From: Pararhizobium qamdonense
GTDB taxonomy: Bacteria; Pseudomonadota; Alphaproteobacteria; Rhizobiales; Rhizobiaceae
Direction: 5' to 3'
Assembly (NCBI RefSeq): GCF_029277445.1
Contig: NZ_CP119566.1
Span: forward strand, 2,358,001-2,422,000
Length of the DNA: 64,000 nt
In this document: positions 17,688 to 26,523 of the stretch, in pieces
Layout of the letters: each line of letters starts with the position of its first letter
Position numbering within the stretch: the first letter of the stretch is position 1
Notes under the pieces: generated by a model
What the model was told of the DNA's origin: nothing
Database searches by the model: none
The model's input: only the letters and a program-made list of their open reading frames with translations
Position numbers and translations under genes: made by a program

Positions 17688-19490
17688 TCAAATTTCGCCG
17701 GATGCCTCGCGGCGCCTGCGGTCGAGTTCTTCGCTATAGCGGCGCAACGTATGGCTTTCGGTAAGGAGGCCGATGACGCGCCGTTCGATGAGGTTGTTGA
17801 CCACGGCCAGCGCATCGCTCTCCGTCGTGTCGAACAGGGACGCCGCCTGCTTGGCATTCATGTTCGGCTGCAGAAAATCATTGCCCAGCCGGATGAAGGC
17901 GGACAGGTCCTGTTTTTCGCCGCTGGCTTCGACGGGGCTTGCATAGACCTCCGGCACCTGGATGATACCCGCATATTTCGCGCCATCGACGACCACGACC
18001 CGCTGCGTCGATCCCAGCGGAAAGTCGCGGCGGAAATCGTCGAGCGTCGCTTGCGCGTCGATCGTTCGGACATCGGTGCGCATCAGGCGGCCGACGGTAA
18101 GGTTGCGGATCCAGCCAACATCGTGGGCGCTGCGGATGCTCTCGCCGCGCAGGTGAAAACGCCATGTGGCAAACGAGTAGCCGAAGGTGGTGCGCACCAC
18201 GAGCGAGGAGGTGATCACGGCGGCAAGAACAAGCACCGTGATGGGAAAGTCGCCGGTAATTTCGAGCGCCAGGAACGTCATGGTGAGCGGCCCGCCGATG
18301 ACGGCGACCGCCAGCGCGCTCATTCCGACGACGGCATAGATGACCGGGGTCAGCGTTGCCTGGGCAAAAATATAGGGTGCGGAAAAGGCGAACAGCTTGC
18401 CCAGCAGCGCCCCCATGAACAACGACGCAAAGAACAGGCCGCCGCGAAAGCCGGAGCCGATCGAGATCGCCGATGCCAGCGATTTCATCAGGAACAGGCC
18501 GATCAGCATCGGGATCGCGGGAGAACTCGCAAGATTGAGATGCAGGGCACCGTGACCGGCCGACAGGACCTGCGGCGAGATCAGTGCGAGAAGCCCGACC
18601 GCGATGCCGCCGAGGGCCGGCCGCAGCGGAGCCGGGATGAAGCTGCGGCGGGCAAAGCCTTCGACCAACGAGACGCCCTTCATCAGCAGGATGCCCATGC
18701 CGGCGCAGAAGCAGCCGAGCAGCAGCGCGGGCAGATAGTCAGCCGGGACGACTGCGCCGAACTGACCGACATCGATGGTGAAATCACCCGCATAGAGCCA
18801 TCTCGCGATGAGGTTTGCGATGAGGGCGGAGACGACGACCGGGGTGAGGGAGACGATCGTATAGGTGCCGATAATCAGCTCGAAGGCATAGAAGGCACCG
18901 GTGAGCGGCGCGTTGAACGCGGCGGCGATGGCGCCTGCCGCGCCGCAGCCAACCAGGGTGCGCAGGTCCGAGCGGCGAAGCTGCAGGGAAATGCCGAGCT
19001 TGGAGGCGATGCCGGACGCAAGCTGCGTATAACCGGCCTCCAGCCCGACAGAGGCGCCGAAACCGTTGGAAATCAGGTTCTGGACTGCGACGATAATGCT
19101 GTCGGTGAGCGACAGGCGGCCGCCGTGCAGGGCGTTTGCTTCGATCGGATCGACCATCGGCTTCTTGCGCCAGGAGGCCAGAAGCAACATCAGCAGACCC
19201 AGAAGGATGCCGCCGACAATGGGCGCGATCAACACGGAGATTTCGCCTATTAGATTGCTGGAGCTGAGGCGCTCTGCGTCGGAAATCCCGAAAATCAGGC
19301 TGTGCAGACGGCTGGATATGATGCTCATCGCCGTAACAGCCAAGCCAGACGTGACGCCGACGATGATACCGGCGGTGACCAGACCCAGTTCGCTTCGCCG
19401 CGCAAAGGCGCGTATCCGCCCGATGTCGAAAAGCAGGGAAAGAGAGCTGAGCCGCCGCAGGTCGAGTTTCGGTATCATTTTCAGCTTCAT
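17688..19490 (-). CDS. ClC-family chloride channel/transporter with CBS domains
   Basis: The protein (600 residues from ATG 19490) has a ClC membrane domain of about 440 residues and a CBS pair at the C-terminus. The segment ASVGLEAGYTQLASG replaces the canonical GREGP motif but keeps the gating glutamate. GCGAAGAIAAAFNAPLTGAFYAFEL and GSGFRGGLFFASLFMGALLG are clear ClC signatures. The frame is open to 19616, but the extra N-terminus is Arg-rich and lacks a ribosome-binding site. The gene is leftward between cobQ and the cobalamin riboswitch and is probably unrelated to B12. Channel or H+/Cl- exchanger activity cannot be decided here. Confidence 0.85.
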   Translation of the reverse strand: MKLKMIPKLDLRRLSSLSLLFDIGRIRAFARRSELGLVTAGIIVGVTSGLAVTAMSIISSRLHSLIFGISDAERLSSSNLIGEISVLIAPIVGGILLGLLMLLLASWRKKPMVDPIEANALHGGRLSLTDSIIVAVQNLISNGFGASVGLEAGYTQLASGIASKLGISLQLRRSDLRTLVGCGAAGAIAAAFNAPLTGAFYAFELIIGTYTIVSLTPVVVSALIANLIARWLYAGDFTIDVGQFGAVVPADYLPALLLGCFCAGMGILLMKGVSLVEGFARRSFIPAPLRPALGGIAVGLLALISPQVLSAGHGALHLNLASSPAIPMLIGLFLMKSLASAISIGSGFRGGLFFASLFMGALLGKLFAFSAPYIFAQATLTPVIYAVVGMSALAVAVIGGPLTMTFLALEITGDFPITVLVLAAVITSSLVVRTTFGYSFATWRFHLRGESIRSAHDVGWIRNLTVGRLMRTDVRTIDAQATLDDFRRDFPLGSTQRVVVVDGAKYAGIIQVPEVYASPVEASGEKQDLSAFIRLGNDFLQPNMNAKQAASLFDTTESDALAVVNNLIERRVIGLLTESHTLRRYSEELDRRRREASGEI

Positions 19491-19628
19491 GGCTTGGCCG
19501 TCCTGTCTCTGACCCGTCGTAAAAGGCATGGCAGCGGAGATCAAGCCTCGTCTGCCGATGTGCGGGTGTCTGCGGATGCGCCGCAATTGACTTGATCCGG
19601 GCGAGCGCCTAATCATCAGCCATTGGAT

Positions 19629-19995
19629 GGTTCCCGGTATGCCGTTGCATGCCGGGAGTAAATGGGAATGCGACGGGCCGGACCCATGCCGGGCGTCCTT
19701 ATCGCAGCCGACCCCGCGACTGTAGAACGGTCAGGGTTCGCCATCCGGGAAAGCCGATACGTCCGGACTGTCCGCATTCGCGGCGGCGGACAGGACCGGC
19801 CCAACCGGAAAAGCCACTGGAGCGGCATTGTGATCAGCCGGGGCTGGACGCCTCTATGTCTACGAATCGTCCACCTCTTCACGATGCCCGCCGATTGCGG
19901 TCACGCAATCCGGCGCAAAAGCTCCGGGAAGGCGAGGCGGACCCGTTCGTCCCCTGATAAGGACGTGGCGCCGTGAGCCAGGAGACCTGCCACCC
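19629..19995 (+). ncRNA. cobalamin riboswitch upstream of cobP
   Basis: The 3' end carries an excellent B12 box (GAGCCAGGAGACCTGCC, 19975-19991). Upstream are other conserved core pieces: GGGAATGCGACGGGCC near 19665, CCCCGCGACTGTAGAACGG near 19712, and AAAGCCACTGG near 19811. The spacing between core pieces is large, about 365 bases in all, which implies long peripheral stems. In bacteria this RNA binds adenosylcobalamin and lowers expression of downstream genes. Here it should control cobP-cobW-cobN-cupin-cobO. The 5' boundary is approximate. Confidence 0.88.
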
Positions 19996-20070
19996 TCAAG
20001 GACGCCATCTTTATTTTGGGGTCCGCCCGATCCAGGGAGAAATGCTCCCGATGCCAGCACGGAGGTTGTC

Positions 20071-20169
20071 ATGGCTTTATCATCCCGTTCCCGGAACGGA
20101 CCGTTTTGCGTTGCCGCACAGGCCGGTACCCGCCGTGCACAGATTGCGTTTATTTCCGGCGCGCGCTGA
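20071..20169 (+). CDS. possible leader peptide, 32 residues
   Basis: An ATG at 20071 is preceded by a strong GGAGG at 5 bases' spacing and opens a 32-codon frame ending at 20169, just 15 bases before cobP. It lies in the riboswitch expression region. The sequence (MALSSRSRNG...) resembles no known protein. It may be a translated leader coupling riboswitch state to cobP translation, or a chance frame. Confidence 0.35.
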   Translation: MALSSRSRNGPFCVAAQAGTRRAQIAFISGAR

Positions 20170-20184
20170 GGCCGGGATCATTTT

Positions 20185-20709
20185 ATGACATCGATACAGT
20201 CAGGCTGCGTGCTGGTCTTGGGCGGCGCCCGTTCCGGCAAATCCGCTTTCGCCGAGAAACTTGTCGTGGCGTCGGGTCTGCGCATGCATTACGTCGCGAC
20301 CGGAAGGGCCTGGGACGGCGAAATGCAGGCAAGGATTACCGAGCATCGCGATCGCCGCGGGGATGACTGGCAAACCCATGAGGAACCGCTTGAACTCGCC
20401 TCCTGCCTGAAATCGATCGATGCGCCCGATCGTATCATCCTCATCGATTGCCTGACGCTCTGGGTCACCAATCTGATGATGGAGCATCGGGATATACAGG
20501 CGGAATTTGAACGGCTGGCGGCCTATGTGCCGCAGGCCAAGGCCAGGCTGGTCTTCGTGTCCAACGAAGTCGGGCTGGGCATCGTGCCGGAAAACCGGAT
20601 GGCGCGCGACTTTCGCGACCATGCCGGCCGGCTGCACCAGATCATTGCGGCGATATCCGCAGACGTCTATTTTATCGCGGCCGGATTGCCGCTGAAAATG
20701 AAGGGTTGA
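20185..20709 (+). CDS. cobP: bifunctional adenosylcobinamide kinase/adenosylcobinamide-phosphate guanylyltransferase
   Basis: The 174-residue protein (CobP in Pseudomonas denitrificans, CobU in Salmonella) phosphorylates adenosylcobinamide and adds GMP to give GDP-cobinamide. The P-loop is GGARSGKS at residues 12-19. The family block [22 protein letters not shown] lies at residues ~121-142 and a [13 protein letters not shown] tail ends the protein. ATG 20185 heads the riboswitch-controlled operon. cobW starts three bases after its stop, so the two are probably coupled. Confidence 0.95.
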   Translation: MTSIQSGCVLVLGGARSGKSAFAEKLVVASGLRMHYVATGRAWDGEMQARITEHRDRRGDDWQTHEEPLELASCLKSIDAPDRIILIDCLTLWVTNLMMEHRDIQAEFERLAAYVPQAKARLVFVSNEVGLGIVPENRMARDFRDHAGRLHQIIAAISADVYFIAAGLPLKMKG

Positions 20710-20712
20710 TCC

Positions 20713-21777
20713 ATGACCATTGAAAAAGCCGCTCACGGCAAGATCCCGGCCACCGTCATCACCGGCTTTCTCGGTGCCGGCAAGACGACGATGATCCGCA
20801 ACATCCTGCAAAATGCCGGCGGCCGCCGCATCGCGCTGATCATCAACGAATTCGGCGATCTCGGCGTCGATGGCGACGTCTTGAAGGGCTGCGGCGCGGA
20901 AGCCTGCAGCGAGGACGATATTATCGAGCTGACCAATGGCTGCATCTGCTGCACCGTCGCCGACGATTTCATCCCGACCATGACCAAGCTCCTGGAACGC
21001 GAAAATCGCCCGGATCACATCGTTATCGAGACATCCGGCCTTGCCCTGCCGCAGCCGCTGATCGCCGCCTTCAACTGGCCGGATATCCGCACGCAGGTGA
21101 CCGTCGATGGCGTGATCACCGTGGTCGACAGTGCTGCAGTTGCCGCCGGACGCTTCGCCGACGATCACGACAAGGTCGATGCTCTGCGCGTCAACGGCGA
21201 CAATCTCGACCATGAAAGCCCGATCGAGGAACTGTTCGAGGACCAGCTGACGGCTGCCGACCTGATCATTCTCAACAAGACCGACCTGCTCGATTCGACC
21301 GGCCTTGCCTTTGTCCGCAACGAAGTCGCCTCGCGCACCAGCCGCAAGCCGACGATGATCGAAGCGAAGAATGGCGAGGTCTCCTCAGCCGTTCTGCTCG
21401 GCCTTGGCGTCGGCACCGAAAGCGACATCGCCAATCGCAAGTCCCATCACGAGATGGAACATGAGGCGGGCGAAGAGCACAGCCATGACGAATTCGACAG
21501 TTTCGTGGTGGAACTCGGCCCGATCGCCGATCCGGCCGCCTTCATCGAAAAGCTGAAGCCGATCATTGCCGCGCATGACGTGCTGCGGCTGAAGGGCTTT
21601 GCCGATATACCTGGAAAGCCGATGCGTCTCTTGATCCAGGGCGTCGGCGCCCGGATCGACCAGTATTTCGACCGCCCCTGGGCTGCCGGCGAAGTGCGCC
21701 GCACCCGCCTGGTCGTCATCGGCCTGCACGACATGGATGAAGCAGCCGTTCGGGCTGCGATCGCTGCTGCGGTTTGA
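20713..21777 (+). CDS. cobW: CobW-family GTP-dependent metallochaperone
   Basis: The 354-residue G3E GTPase has Walker A (GFLGAGKTT, residues 18-26), the metal-binding CICC in ELTNGCICCTVADDF, Walker-B-like sequence IVIETSGLALP, and NKTD for guanine recognition. A His/Glu-rich stretch near residue 240 (HHEMEHEAGEEHSHDE) and the CobW C-terminal domain follow. CobW is thought to deliver cobalt to the CobNST chelatase, and its place directly before cobN fits. AAGGG precedes the ATG. Confidence 0.94.
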   Translation: MTIEKAAHGKIPATVITGFLGAGKTTMIRNILQNAGGRRIALIINEFGDLGVDGDVLKGCGAEACSEDDIIELTNGCICCTVADDFIPTMTKLLERENRPDHIVIETSGLALPQPLIAAFNWPDIRTQVTVDGVITVVDSAAVAAGRFADDHDKVDALRVNGDNLDHESPIEELFEDQLTAADLIILNKTDLLDSTGLAFVRNEVASRTSRKPTMIEAKNGEVSSAVLLGLGVGTESDIANRKSHHEMEHEAGEEHSHDEFDSFVVELGPIADPAAFIEKLKPIIAAHDVLRLKGFADIPGKPMRLLIQGVGARIDQYFDRPWAAGEVRRTRLVVIGLHDMDEAAVRAAIAAAV

Positions 21778-21799
21778 GGGTATCTTGACCGGGCGCGAG

Positions 21800-21860
21800 A
21801 ATTTTCCCTCTCCAACCCCTCCCCACAAGGTGGAGGGGCTCGGATTGCGTTTGCCGCAAA
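21800..21860. repeat. short palindromic repeat element between cobW and cobN
   Basis: The 180-base gap contains CCCCTCC (21816-21822) and GGAGGGG (21832-21838) with a 9-base loop, flanked by CCCTCTCCAA. This pattern is common in dispersed intergenic repeats of rhizobia and relatives. It is in the operon transcript and would form a hairpin before cobN. Confidence 0.5.
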
Positions 21861-21957
21861 TTTGGTGCGCCACCATAATCGCGTGGGCTGAATTTCGCGC
21901 GGGAACTCGTAAGCTTGGCAAGCCGGCACGGACTTTGCCCCGTCTCAAGGAGGGACC

Positions 21958-24900
21958 ATGCATCTCCTCCTAGCCCAGAAGGGCACGATCACCGACGGCG
22001 AAGAGGCGATCGATCTCGGCCAGTCGCCAGGCGATATCCTATTTCTGTCGGCTGCCGATACGGAGCTTTCGTCGATTGCCGGCGCACAGCGTATGCGCGA
22101 CGCAAAGGCGAGCCTGCGGGTCGCGAGCCTGCTCACGCTCAAGCACCCGATGTCGGTCGATACCTATGTCGAGCGTACGGCCCGCCACGCAAAACTGATC
22201 ATCGTGCGGCCGCTGGGCGGCGCCAGCTATTTCCAGTATGTCCTGGAGGCGTTGCATGCGGCGGCCGTTACCCACAGGTTCCAGATTGCCGTGCTGCCCG
22301 GCTGCGACAAGCCCGATCCCGGGCTCGAGCCGTTTTCGACCGTTGGCGTTGAGGACCGCAACCGGATGTGGGCCTATTTCACCGAGGGCGGCGCCGACAA
22401 TATGGGGCGGCTGCTGCGCTATGCCGAAGCCCTGATCGACGGCGCGGAAAAACCGGAATCGGCCGCGCCGCTGATGAAGGCCGGCATCTGGTGGCCGGGG
22501 CAGGGTGTGATCGGGGTTGAGGCCTGGAAGAAGGCGGCTGGGTTTGGTGCTTTCGGAGAGATGGGGGGTATGCGTCCCGGAAACGAGAGCGTCCCATCCC
22601 GTTCGAACTTGGTGACGGGAGAAAGCCTTCACCCCCCGACCGTCGCATTGTGCTTCTACCGCGCGCTTGTTCAAAGTGGCGAAACCAAACCCGTCGAAGC
22701 CCTGATCGCAGCACTCGTTGCCGAAGGAATGACGGTGCTGCCGGTGTTCGTGTCCAGCTTGAAAGATGCCGTGTCGATCGGCACGCTGCAGGCAATTTTT
22801 GGCGAGGTTGCGCCCACTGTCGTGATGAATGCCACCGGGTTCGCGGTCTCTGCGCCCGGCGCCGACCGTAAGCCGACCGTGCTGGAGTTTTCGGATGCAC
22901 CCGTTCTGCAGGTGATCTTTTCCGGTTCGTCGCGACCCGCATGGGAAGCCTCACCGCAGGGGCTGATGGCGCGCGATCTCGCCATGAACGTGGCGCTGCC
23001 GGAAGTCGATGGCCGCATCCTGTCGCGGGCCGTCTCGTTCAAGGCGGCGGCAATCTATGACGCGGATGTCGAGGCCAATATCGTCGGCCACGAACCGCTG
23101 GCCGACCGGGTCGCCTTTGCCGCGAAGCTTGCAGCCAACTGGGCAAGGCTGCGCCAAGCCGCGCCAAGCGAGCGCCGCGTGGCGATCATCATGGCAAATT
23201 ACCCCAACCGCGACGGGCGGCTTGGCAATGGCGTCGGTCTCGATACCCCTGCAGGAACCATCGAAGTGATGAAGGCAATGGCGGCCGCCGGCTATGCCAT
23301 CGATTCGATCCCCGCCAGTGGCGACGCGCTGATTGCGCATCTGATGGAGGGTCCGACCAACTCCGCGCAAGCGGATTGCGACATCCGCGAAACACTTTCC
23401 TTAAGTGAATACAACGCCTTCTTTGCATCGCTTCCCGATCGGATTCAGGCTGAGGTCACCGGCCGGTGGGGCGAGCCGCAGAGCGATCCGTTTTTCCGGG
23501 ATGGCCGTTTCGCCCTGCCTTTGACGCGCTTTGGGCAAACGCTGGTCGGCATCCAGCCGGCACGCGGCTATCATATCGATCCGAAGGAAACCTATCACTC
23601 GCCGGACCTTGTGCCGCCGCATGGATATCTCGCCTTCTACGCCTATCTGCGCCGCGACTATGGGGCCCATGCCATCATCCATATGGGCAAGCACGGCAAT
23701 CTCGAATGGCTGCCGGGCAAGTCGCTGGCGCTGTCGGAAAATTGCTATCCGGAAGCCGTCTTCGGCCCGATGCCGCATCTCTATCCGTTCATTGTCAACG
23801 ATCCCGGCGAGGGCACGCAGGCCAAGCGCCGCACGGCCGCCGTCATCATCGACCACCTGACGCCGCCTTTGACGCGGGCTGAATCCTATGGTCCGCTGAA
23901 GGACCTGGAAGCGCTGGTCGACGAATATTACGACGCGGCCGGCGGCGATCCCCGGCGCCTGCGGTTGCTCAGCAAGCAGATCCTCGAGCTCGTCCGCGAT
24001 ATCGGCCTTGACCATGACGCCGGCATTGCCGGTACGGACGGCGAGGACAAGGCGCTTGAAAAACTCGATGCCTATCTCTGCGACCTCAAGGAATTGCAGA
24101 TCCGCGATGGGCTGCATGTCTTCGGGGTGGCGCCGGAAGGCCGGTTGCTGACGGATCTGACGGTTGCGCTGGCGCGCGTGCCCCGCGGACAGAGCGAGGG
24201 CGGCGACCAGAGCCTGCAGCGGGCGATTGCGGCGGATGCGAAGTTGGGAGTTTCCACAACGATCTCCCCCCTTGAGGGGGAGATGTCCGTCAGGACAGAG
24301 GGAGGTGAAGGTTCTGCACGTTCTCAACCCGACCGACCCCCCTCTGTCGGCCGGGCCGACATCTCCCCCGCAAGGGGGGAGATCAACCCGGAGCGATTTT
24401 TTGACCCGCTCGATTGCATCCTGTCTGATCCCTGGACCGGCCCGAAACCGGCCATTCTTGCCGAGACATCCGACGCCCCCTGGCGGACGGCTGGCGATAC
24501 CGTCGAGCGCATCGAGCTTCTGGCGGCGAAATTCGTCTCCGGCGACTTGCCATGCCCGCAAGGCTGGGCAGAGACCGGTGCCGTTCTGCATGAGGTCGAA
24601 ACCCGTCTCAAACCGTCGATCGTCCAGTCCGGGCATGCGGAAATTGCCGCCCTGATGACTGGTCTTGATGGACGGTTTGTCGCTCCCGGTCCGTCGGGTG
24701 CGCCGACGCGCGGGCGGCCGGACGTGTTGCCGACGGGGCGCAATTTCTATTCGGTCGATAGCCGCGCCGTTCCGACACCTGCGGCCTTCGAACTCGGAAA
24801 GAAATCGGCGGAGCTGTTGATCCGCCGCTATCTGCAGGATCACGGCGACTGGCCGACATCGTTCGGGCTGACCGCCTGGGGCACATCGAACATGCGCACC

Positions 24901-25923
24901 GGCGGCGACGATATCGCCCAGGCCATGGCACTGATCGGCACCAAGCCGGTCTGGGATATGATGTCGCGGCGTGTGACGGGCTATGAAATCGTGCCGCTTG
25001 CTATTCTTGGCCGTCCGCGCGTCGATGTCACCTTGCGCATTTCCGGCTTTTTCCGCGATGCCTTTCCCGAGCAGATTGCTCTGTTCGACACGGCTATCCG
25101 CGCCGTTGGCGGGCTCGAGGAGGATGATGCCGACAACATGATCGCCGCCCGCATGCGGGCGGAAGCCAAACGGCTGGAAGCCGCCGGCGTTTCGGCAAAG
25201 GATGCGGCGCGGCGCGCCTCCTACCGCGTCTTCGGGGCCAAGCCCGGCGCCTATGGTGCCGGCTTGCAGGCGCTGATGGACGAGGGCGGCTGGGACAATC
25301 GCGCCGATCTTGCCGATGCCTATCTCACCTGGGGAAGCTATGCCTATGGCGCGGGCGAGGACGGCAAGGCCGAGCGCGGCCTGCTTGAAGCGCGATTGAA
25401 GACGGTCGAGGCCGTGGTGCAAAATCAGGACAACCGCGAGCACGACCTGCTCGACAGCGACGACTATTACCAGTTCGAAGGCGGCATGAGCCTGGCCGTC
25501 GAGCAAATGGCCGGCACGCGCCCGGTGATCTATCACAACGACCATTCGCGCCCGGAAAAGCCGGTGATCCGCTCGCTGGAAGAAGAGATCGGCCGGGTGG
25601 TGCGCGGCCGCGTTGTCAATCCGAAATGGATCGACGGCATCATGCGCCATGGCTACAAGGGCGCCTTCGAAATTGCAGCCACCGTCGATTACATGTTTGC
25701 CTTCGCGGCAACGACGGGTGCCGTGCGCAGCCATCATTTCGAGGCGGTCTACCAGGCCTATGTGATGGACGAGCGCGTGCGCCAGTTCATGGAAGAGAAG
25801 AACCCGAATGCACTGCGGGAGATGACCGACAAGCTGATGGAGGCGATCGACCGCGGCCTGTGGTCGCCACGCTCCAACTCGGCCCGGTTCGAGCTGCAGG
25901 GCCTTTCGGCGGCGGCGGAATAG
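21958..25923 (+). CDS. cobN: aerobic cobaltochelatase subunit CobN
   Basis: The product has 1321 residues and is the large subunit of the ATP-dependent CobNST complex, which inserts cobalt into hydrogenobyrinic acid a,c-diamide. Family blocks include HLGKHGNLEWLPGK-like sequence (MGKHGNLEWLPGKS at ~residue 577), TARPTGRN-like LPTGRNFYSVD, WGTSNMRTGGDD, and the C-terminal EVWRKTHH-equivalent region. GGAGG precedes ATG 21958. The protein is about 45 residues longer than the usual length near 1275. The excess is explained at least partly by a translated palindromic repeat at residues ~769-809. Overall reading frame is intact. cobS and cobT are not in the window. Confidence 0.95.
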   Translation: MHLLLAQKGTITDGEEAIDLGQSPGDILFLSAADTELSSIAGAQRMRDAKASLRVASLLTLKHPMSVDTYVERTARHAKLIIVRPLGGASYFQYVLEALHAAAVTHRFQIAVLPGCDKPDPGLEPFSTVGVEDRNRMWAYFTEGGADNMGRLLRYAEALIDGAEKPESAAPLMKAGIWWPGQGVIGVEAWKKAAGFGAFGEMGGMRPGNESVPSRSNLVTGESLHPPTVALCFYRALVQSGETKPVEALIAALVAEGMTVLPVFVSSLKDAVSIGTLQAIFGEVAPTVVMNATGFAVSAPGADRKPTVLEFSDAPVLQVIFSGSSRPAWEASPQGLMARDLAMNVALPEVDGRILSRAVSFKAAAIYDADVEANIVGHEPLADRVAFAAKLAANWARLRQAAPSERRVAIIMANYPNRDGRLGNGVGLDTPAGTIEVMKAMAAAGYAIDSIPASGDALIAHLMEGPTNSAQADCDIRETLSLSEYNAFFASLPDRIQAEVTGRWGEPQSDPFFRDGRFALPLTRFGQTLVGIQPARGYHIDPKETYHSPDLVPPHGYLAFYAYLRRDYGAHAIIHMGKHGNLEWLPGKSLALSENCYPEAVFGPMPHLYPFIVNDPGEGTQAKRRTAAVIIDHLTPPLTRAESYGPLKDLEALVDEYYDAAGGDPRRLRLLSKQILELVRDIGLDHDAGIAGTDGEDKALEKLDAYLCDLKELQIRDGLHVFGVAPEGRLLTDLTVALARVPRGQSEGGDQSLQRAIAADAKLGVSTTISPLEGEMSVRTEGGEGSARSQPDRPPSVGRADISPARGEINPERFFDPLDCILSDPWTGPKPAILAETSDAPWRTAGDTVERIELLAAKFVSGDLPCPQGWAETGAVLHEVETRLKPSIVQSGHAEIAALMTGLDGRFVAPGPSGAPTRGRPDVLPTGRNFYSVDSRAVPTPAAFELGKKSAELLIRRYLQDHGDWPTSFGLTAWGTSNMRTGGDDIAQAMALIGTKPVWDMMSRRVTGYEIVPLAILGRPRVDVTLRISGFFRDAFPEQIALFDTAIRAVGGLEEDDADNMIAARMRAEAKRLEAAGVSAKDAARRASYRVFGAKPGAYGAGLQALMDEGGWDNRADLADAYLTWGSYAYGAGEDGKAERGLLEARLKTVEAVVQNQDNREHDLLDSDDYYQFEGGMSLAVEQMAGTRPVIYHNDHSRPEKPVIRSLEEEIGRVVRGRVVNPKWIDGIMRHGYKGAFEIAATVDYMFAFAATTGAVRSHHFEAVYQAYVMDERVRQFMEEKNPNALREMTDKLMEAIDRGLWSPRSNSARFELQGLSAAAE
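24262..24383. repeat. mosaic palindromic repeat inserted in frame in cobN
   Basis: Two arms (24262-24302 and 24340-24383) are inverted copies of one module: ATCTCCCCCCTTG, then GGGGGAGATGTC, then CAGAGGG. They match at roughly 80-85% of positions by eye. Each arm also folds on itself. The same module forms the intergenic element at 49626-49780. The insert encodes a Gly/Glu/Pro/Arg-rich segment in the middle of CobN. Confidence 0.8.
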
Positions 25924-25932
25924 GCGGCGGCG

Positions 25933-26523
25933 ATGGAAAAGCGGACGCTGCTCACGGCATTCAGGGACTATCTGGATTCGATGAATTCAGCTGATGTCGC
26001 GGATTTTCTCGATGGTTTCGACTGGGATTTGCAGTTGCGGCAGCTTGACCCGGAAACCATCCCGGTCGTCAGGCAACTGCAGTCGATCACCGCAGGTCCC
26101 GGCGATAGCCTTCTAGAGATGCTGTCGCAGCAAGCGCATGGCCTCCATTGGGGGCGCACCTATGGCTCGGCCGATTTCGGCGAGCATTTCCTCAGGAACT
26201 ATGGCTGGATGGAGCTTTTCGGCTCTCGCGGCCATTTTGCCAGCGGCGACATGGCGGGCGGTTTTCTTCTGCTGGGGCCTGATATCGACTATCCGGATCA
26301 CCATCATATCGCCGAGGAGATCTACGTACCGTTGACGGATGGCTCTCTGTGGAGCCGGGATCGCGGCGCGTTTGCAAGCCGCAACGCCGGTGAGGTCATC
26401 CATCATCCTTCCGGCATCAACCATGCCATGAAAACCACGGACCGGCCGCTCGTTGCACTCTATCTGTGGCGCGGCGGACCGCTTGCTGAGAAACCGAAAT
26501 TTGAGGGGACACACCATGAGTGA
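25933..26523 (+). CDS. cupin protein resembling the DMSP-lyase (DddL-like) family, in the cob operon
   Basis: The 196-residue protein has a helical N-terminal half and a C-terminal cupin with the metal-binding motif DYPDHHHIAEEIYVPLTDG (residues ~116-134) and a second-motif histidine in HHPSGINHAM. This arrangement, H-x-H with a downstream E and Y, is that of the DddL-like DMSP lyase superfamily, which also contains members of unknown substrate. It is 9 bases after cobN and overlaps cobO by 8 bases, so it is part of the cobalamin operon. No cobalamin step is known to need such an enzyme. True DMSP lyase activity is not assumed. Confidence 0.7.
   Translation: MEKRTLLTAFRDYLDSMNSADVADFLDGFDWDLQLRQLDPETIPVVRQLQSITAGPGDSLLEMLSQQAHGLHWGRTYGSADFGEHFLRNYGWMELFGSRGHFASGDMAGGFLLLGPDIDYPDHHHIAEEIYVPLTDGSLWSRDRGAFASRNAGEVIHHPSGINHAMKTTDRPLVALYLWRGGPLAEKPKFEGTHHE

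Noticed and set aside
17751..19253. 500-codon plus-strand frame opposite the ClC channel
   Set aside because: Same mirror-image composition; the minus strand shows ClC signatures.
23401..25737. 778-codon frame on the minus strand opposite cobN
   Set aside because: It is a shadow: high-GC third-position bias in cobN leaves the complementary frame open. The protein has no family features.
25933..26523. Calling the cupin a DMSP lyase
   Set aside because: Family resemblance and metal ligands alone do not prove the substrate, and the operon context argues for another role.
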